This document shows, one piece after another, positions 63,563 through 64,000 of a stretch of DNA of 64,000 bases (within the stretch, counting starts at the first letter, position 1; every line of letters starts with the position of its first letter). The stretch is from contig JAGYJI010000006.1 in assembly GCA_018402295.1 (NCBI GenBank), positions 1-64,000 of the forward strand, written 5' to 3'. The position numbers and the translations under genes were made by a program. The notes under the pieces are model-generated. The model searched no databases, was not told the DNA's origin, and saw only the letters and a list, made by a program, of their open reading frames with translations. Source of the DNA: Pontimonas sp. (GTDB taxonomy: Bacteria; Actinomycetota; Actinomycetes; Actinomycetales; Microbacteriaceae).

Positions 63563-63568
63563 GGAGAA

Positions 63569-64000
63569 ATGGCTGATTCTTCGTTTGACATTGTGAGCAA
63601 AGTGGACCCGATGGAGCTGGAAAACGCTGTCAACCAGGCCCATAAGGAACTCACCCAGAGATATGACTTCAAAGGCGTCGACGCCAAGTTGGAGAAGAAC
63701 GCGACCGGCATCGTCATGGAAGCCAACACCGAGGAGCGCGTCAAGGCAGTCTTGGATGTCCTGCAGTCCAAACTGGTCAAGCGCGGAATCTCACTGAAGA
63801 GCCTCGAGATGGGTGAGCCGGTGCTGAGCGGAAAAATCTACCGTCTCGGTGCCACCATCAAGGATGGAATCTCGGGCGAGAACGCCAAGAAGGTCACAGC
63901 ACTCATTCGCCAGGATGGCCCCAAGACGGTGAAGGCTTCCATCCAGGGCGATGAGATTCGCGTGAGCTCAAAGAGTCGTGATGATTTGCAACAGACCATT
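63569..64000 (+). CDS. yajQ: YajQ-family nucleotide-binding protein (3' end beyond the window)
   Basis: 144 residues are present of about 162 expected. Begins MADSSFDIVSKVDPMELENA; the family core RYDFKGVDAKLEKN, SLEMGEPVLSGKIYRLGATI and GISGENAKKVTALIRQ is clear. YajQ proteins bind nucleotides, and some bind cyclic di-GMP or tRNA (family knowledge). The frame is open to the right edge. Confidence 0.93.
   Translation, partial: MADSSFDIVSKVDPMELENAVNQAHKELTQRYDFKGVDAKLEKNATGIVMEANTEERVKAVLDVLQSKLVKRGISLKSLEMGEPVLSGKIYRLGATIKDGISGENAKKVTALIRQDGPKTVKASIQGDEIRVSSKSRDDLQQTI

Overview
This window reads as chromosomal DNA from an actinobacterium, most probably a streamlined planktonic member of the Microbacteriaceae. 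The case rests on the senX3-regX3/phoU phosphate block, a GlnR-type regulator, the order tRNA-Trp/secE/nusG/rplK/rplA, the hadA-hadB-murB block, the tRNA-Ser/SRP RNA/dnaX/recR block, frequent GTG starts and many apparently leaderless promoters of the form TANNNT-6 nt-start. GC content looks like the high fifties by eye (not computed). I see no rRNA, CRISPR array, prophage or insertion sequence.

Layout. 0-11.6 kb: phosphate sensing (senX3, regX3, phoU), gpmA, a YgfZ operon with a 36-residue membrane microprotein, a GlnR-type regulator, polyphosphate kinase with a Nudix/phosphatase, and small membrane and lipoprotein genes. 11.7-16.3 kb: tRNA-Lys followed by a first surface-sugar cluster (glycosyltransferases, cupin, methyltransferase, DegT aminotransferase). 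16.3-24.6 kb: bcp, metF and B12-dependent metH, then an ECF-type importer (S component, a fused T-A-A' protein and a lipoprotein) that probably brings in the cobalamin MetH needs. 24.6-34.2 kb: CPBP protease, a divergent galactokinase-like GHMP kinase, mqo, a TSUP exporter, asd-lysC, recR-dnaX, the SRP RNA and tRNA-Ser. 34.2-40.3 kb: a second surface-sugar cluster, heavily frame-broken, ending in a LacI regulator. 40.3-51.2 kb: ribosomal protein, nusG and secE genes with a two-component system between them, aspC, murB-hadB-hadA, and an aminoglycoside-phosphotransferase-like kinase preceded by a tiny peptide gene. 51.5-59.5 kb: a nonulosonic (sialic-type) acid operon, neuA-neuB-neuC plus an amidotransferase/HisH/HisF set, a GT42-like transferase and an O-antigen-polymerase-like protein. 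59.5-64 kb: three tRNAs, a GH13 glucosidase, an M23 peptidase, an inositol-monophosphatase-family gene, tRNA-Tyr and the start of yajQ.

A dominant property of this sequence is that about thirty otherwise ordinary genes, many of them essential (dnaX, murB, asd, gpmA, aspC), are split by one-base shifts. Where I resolved the position, it usually lies in a homopolymer run that is one base too short, and one tRNA acceptor stem shows the same defect. I read this as consensus error, not gene decay, so split genes are reported as single features over their full span. The most intriguing signal is at 51.2-51.4 kb: a 20-bp perfect operator-like palindrome over a promoter, a 25-residue peptide ending in CDSCQ with a consensus ribosome-binding site, an intrinsic terminator, and then the kinase gene.
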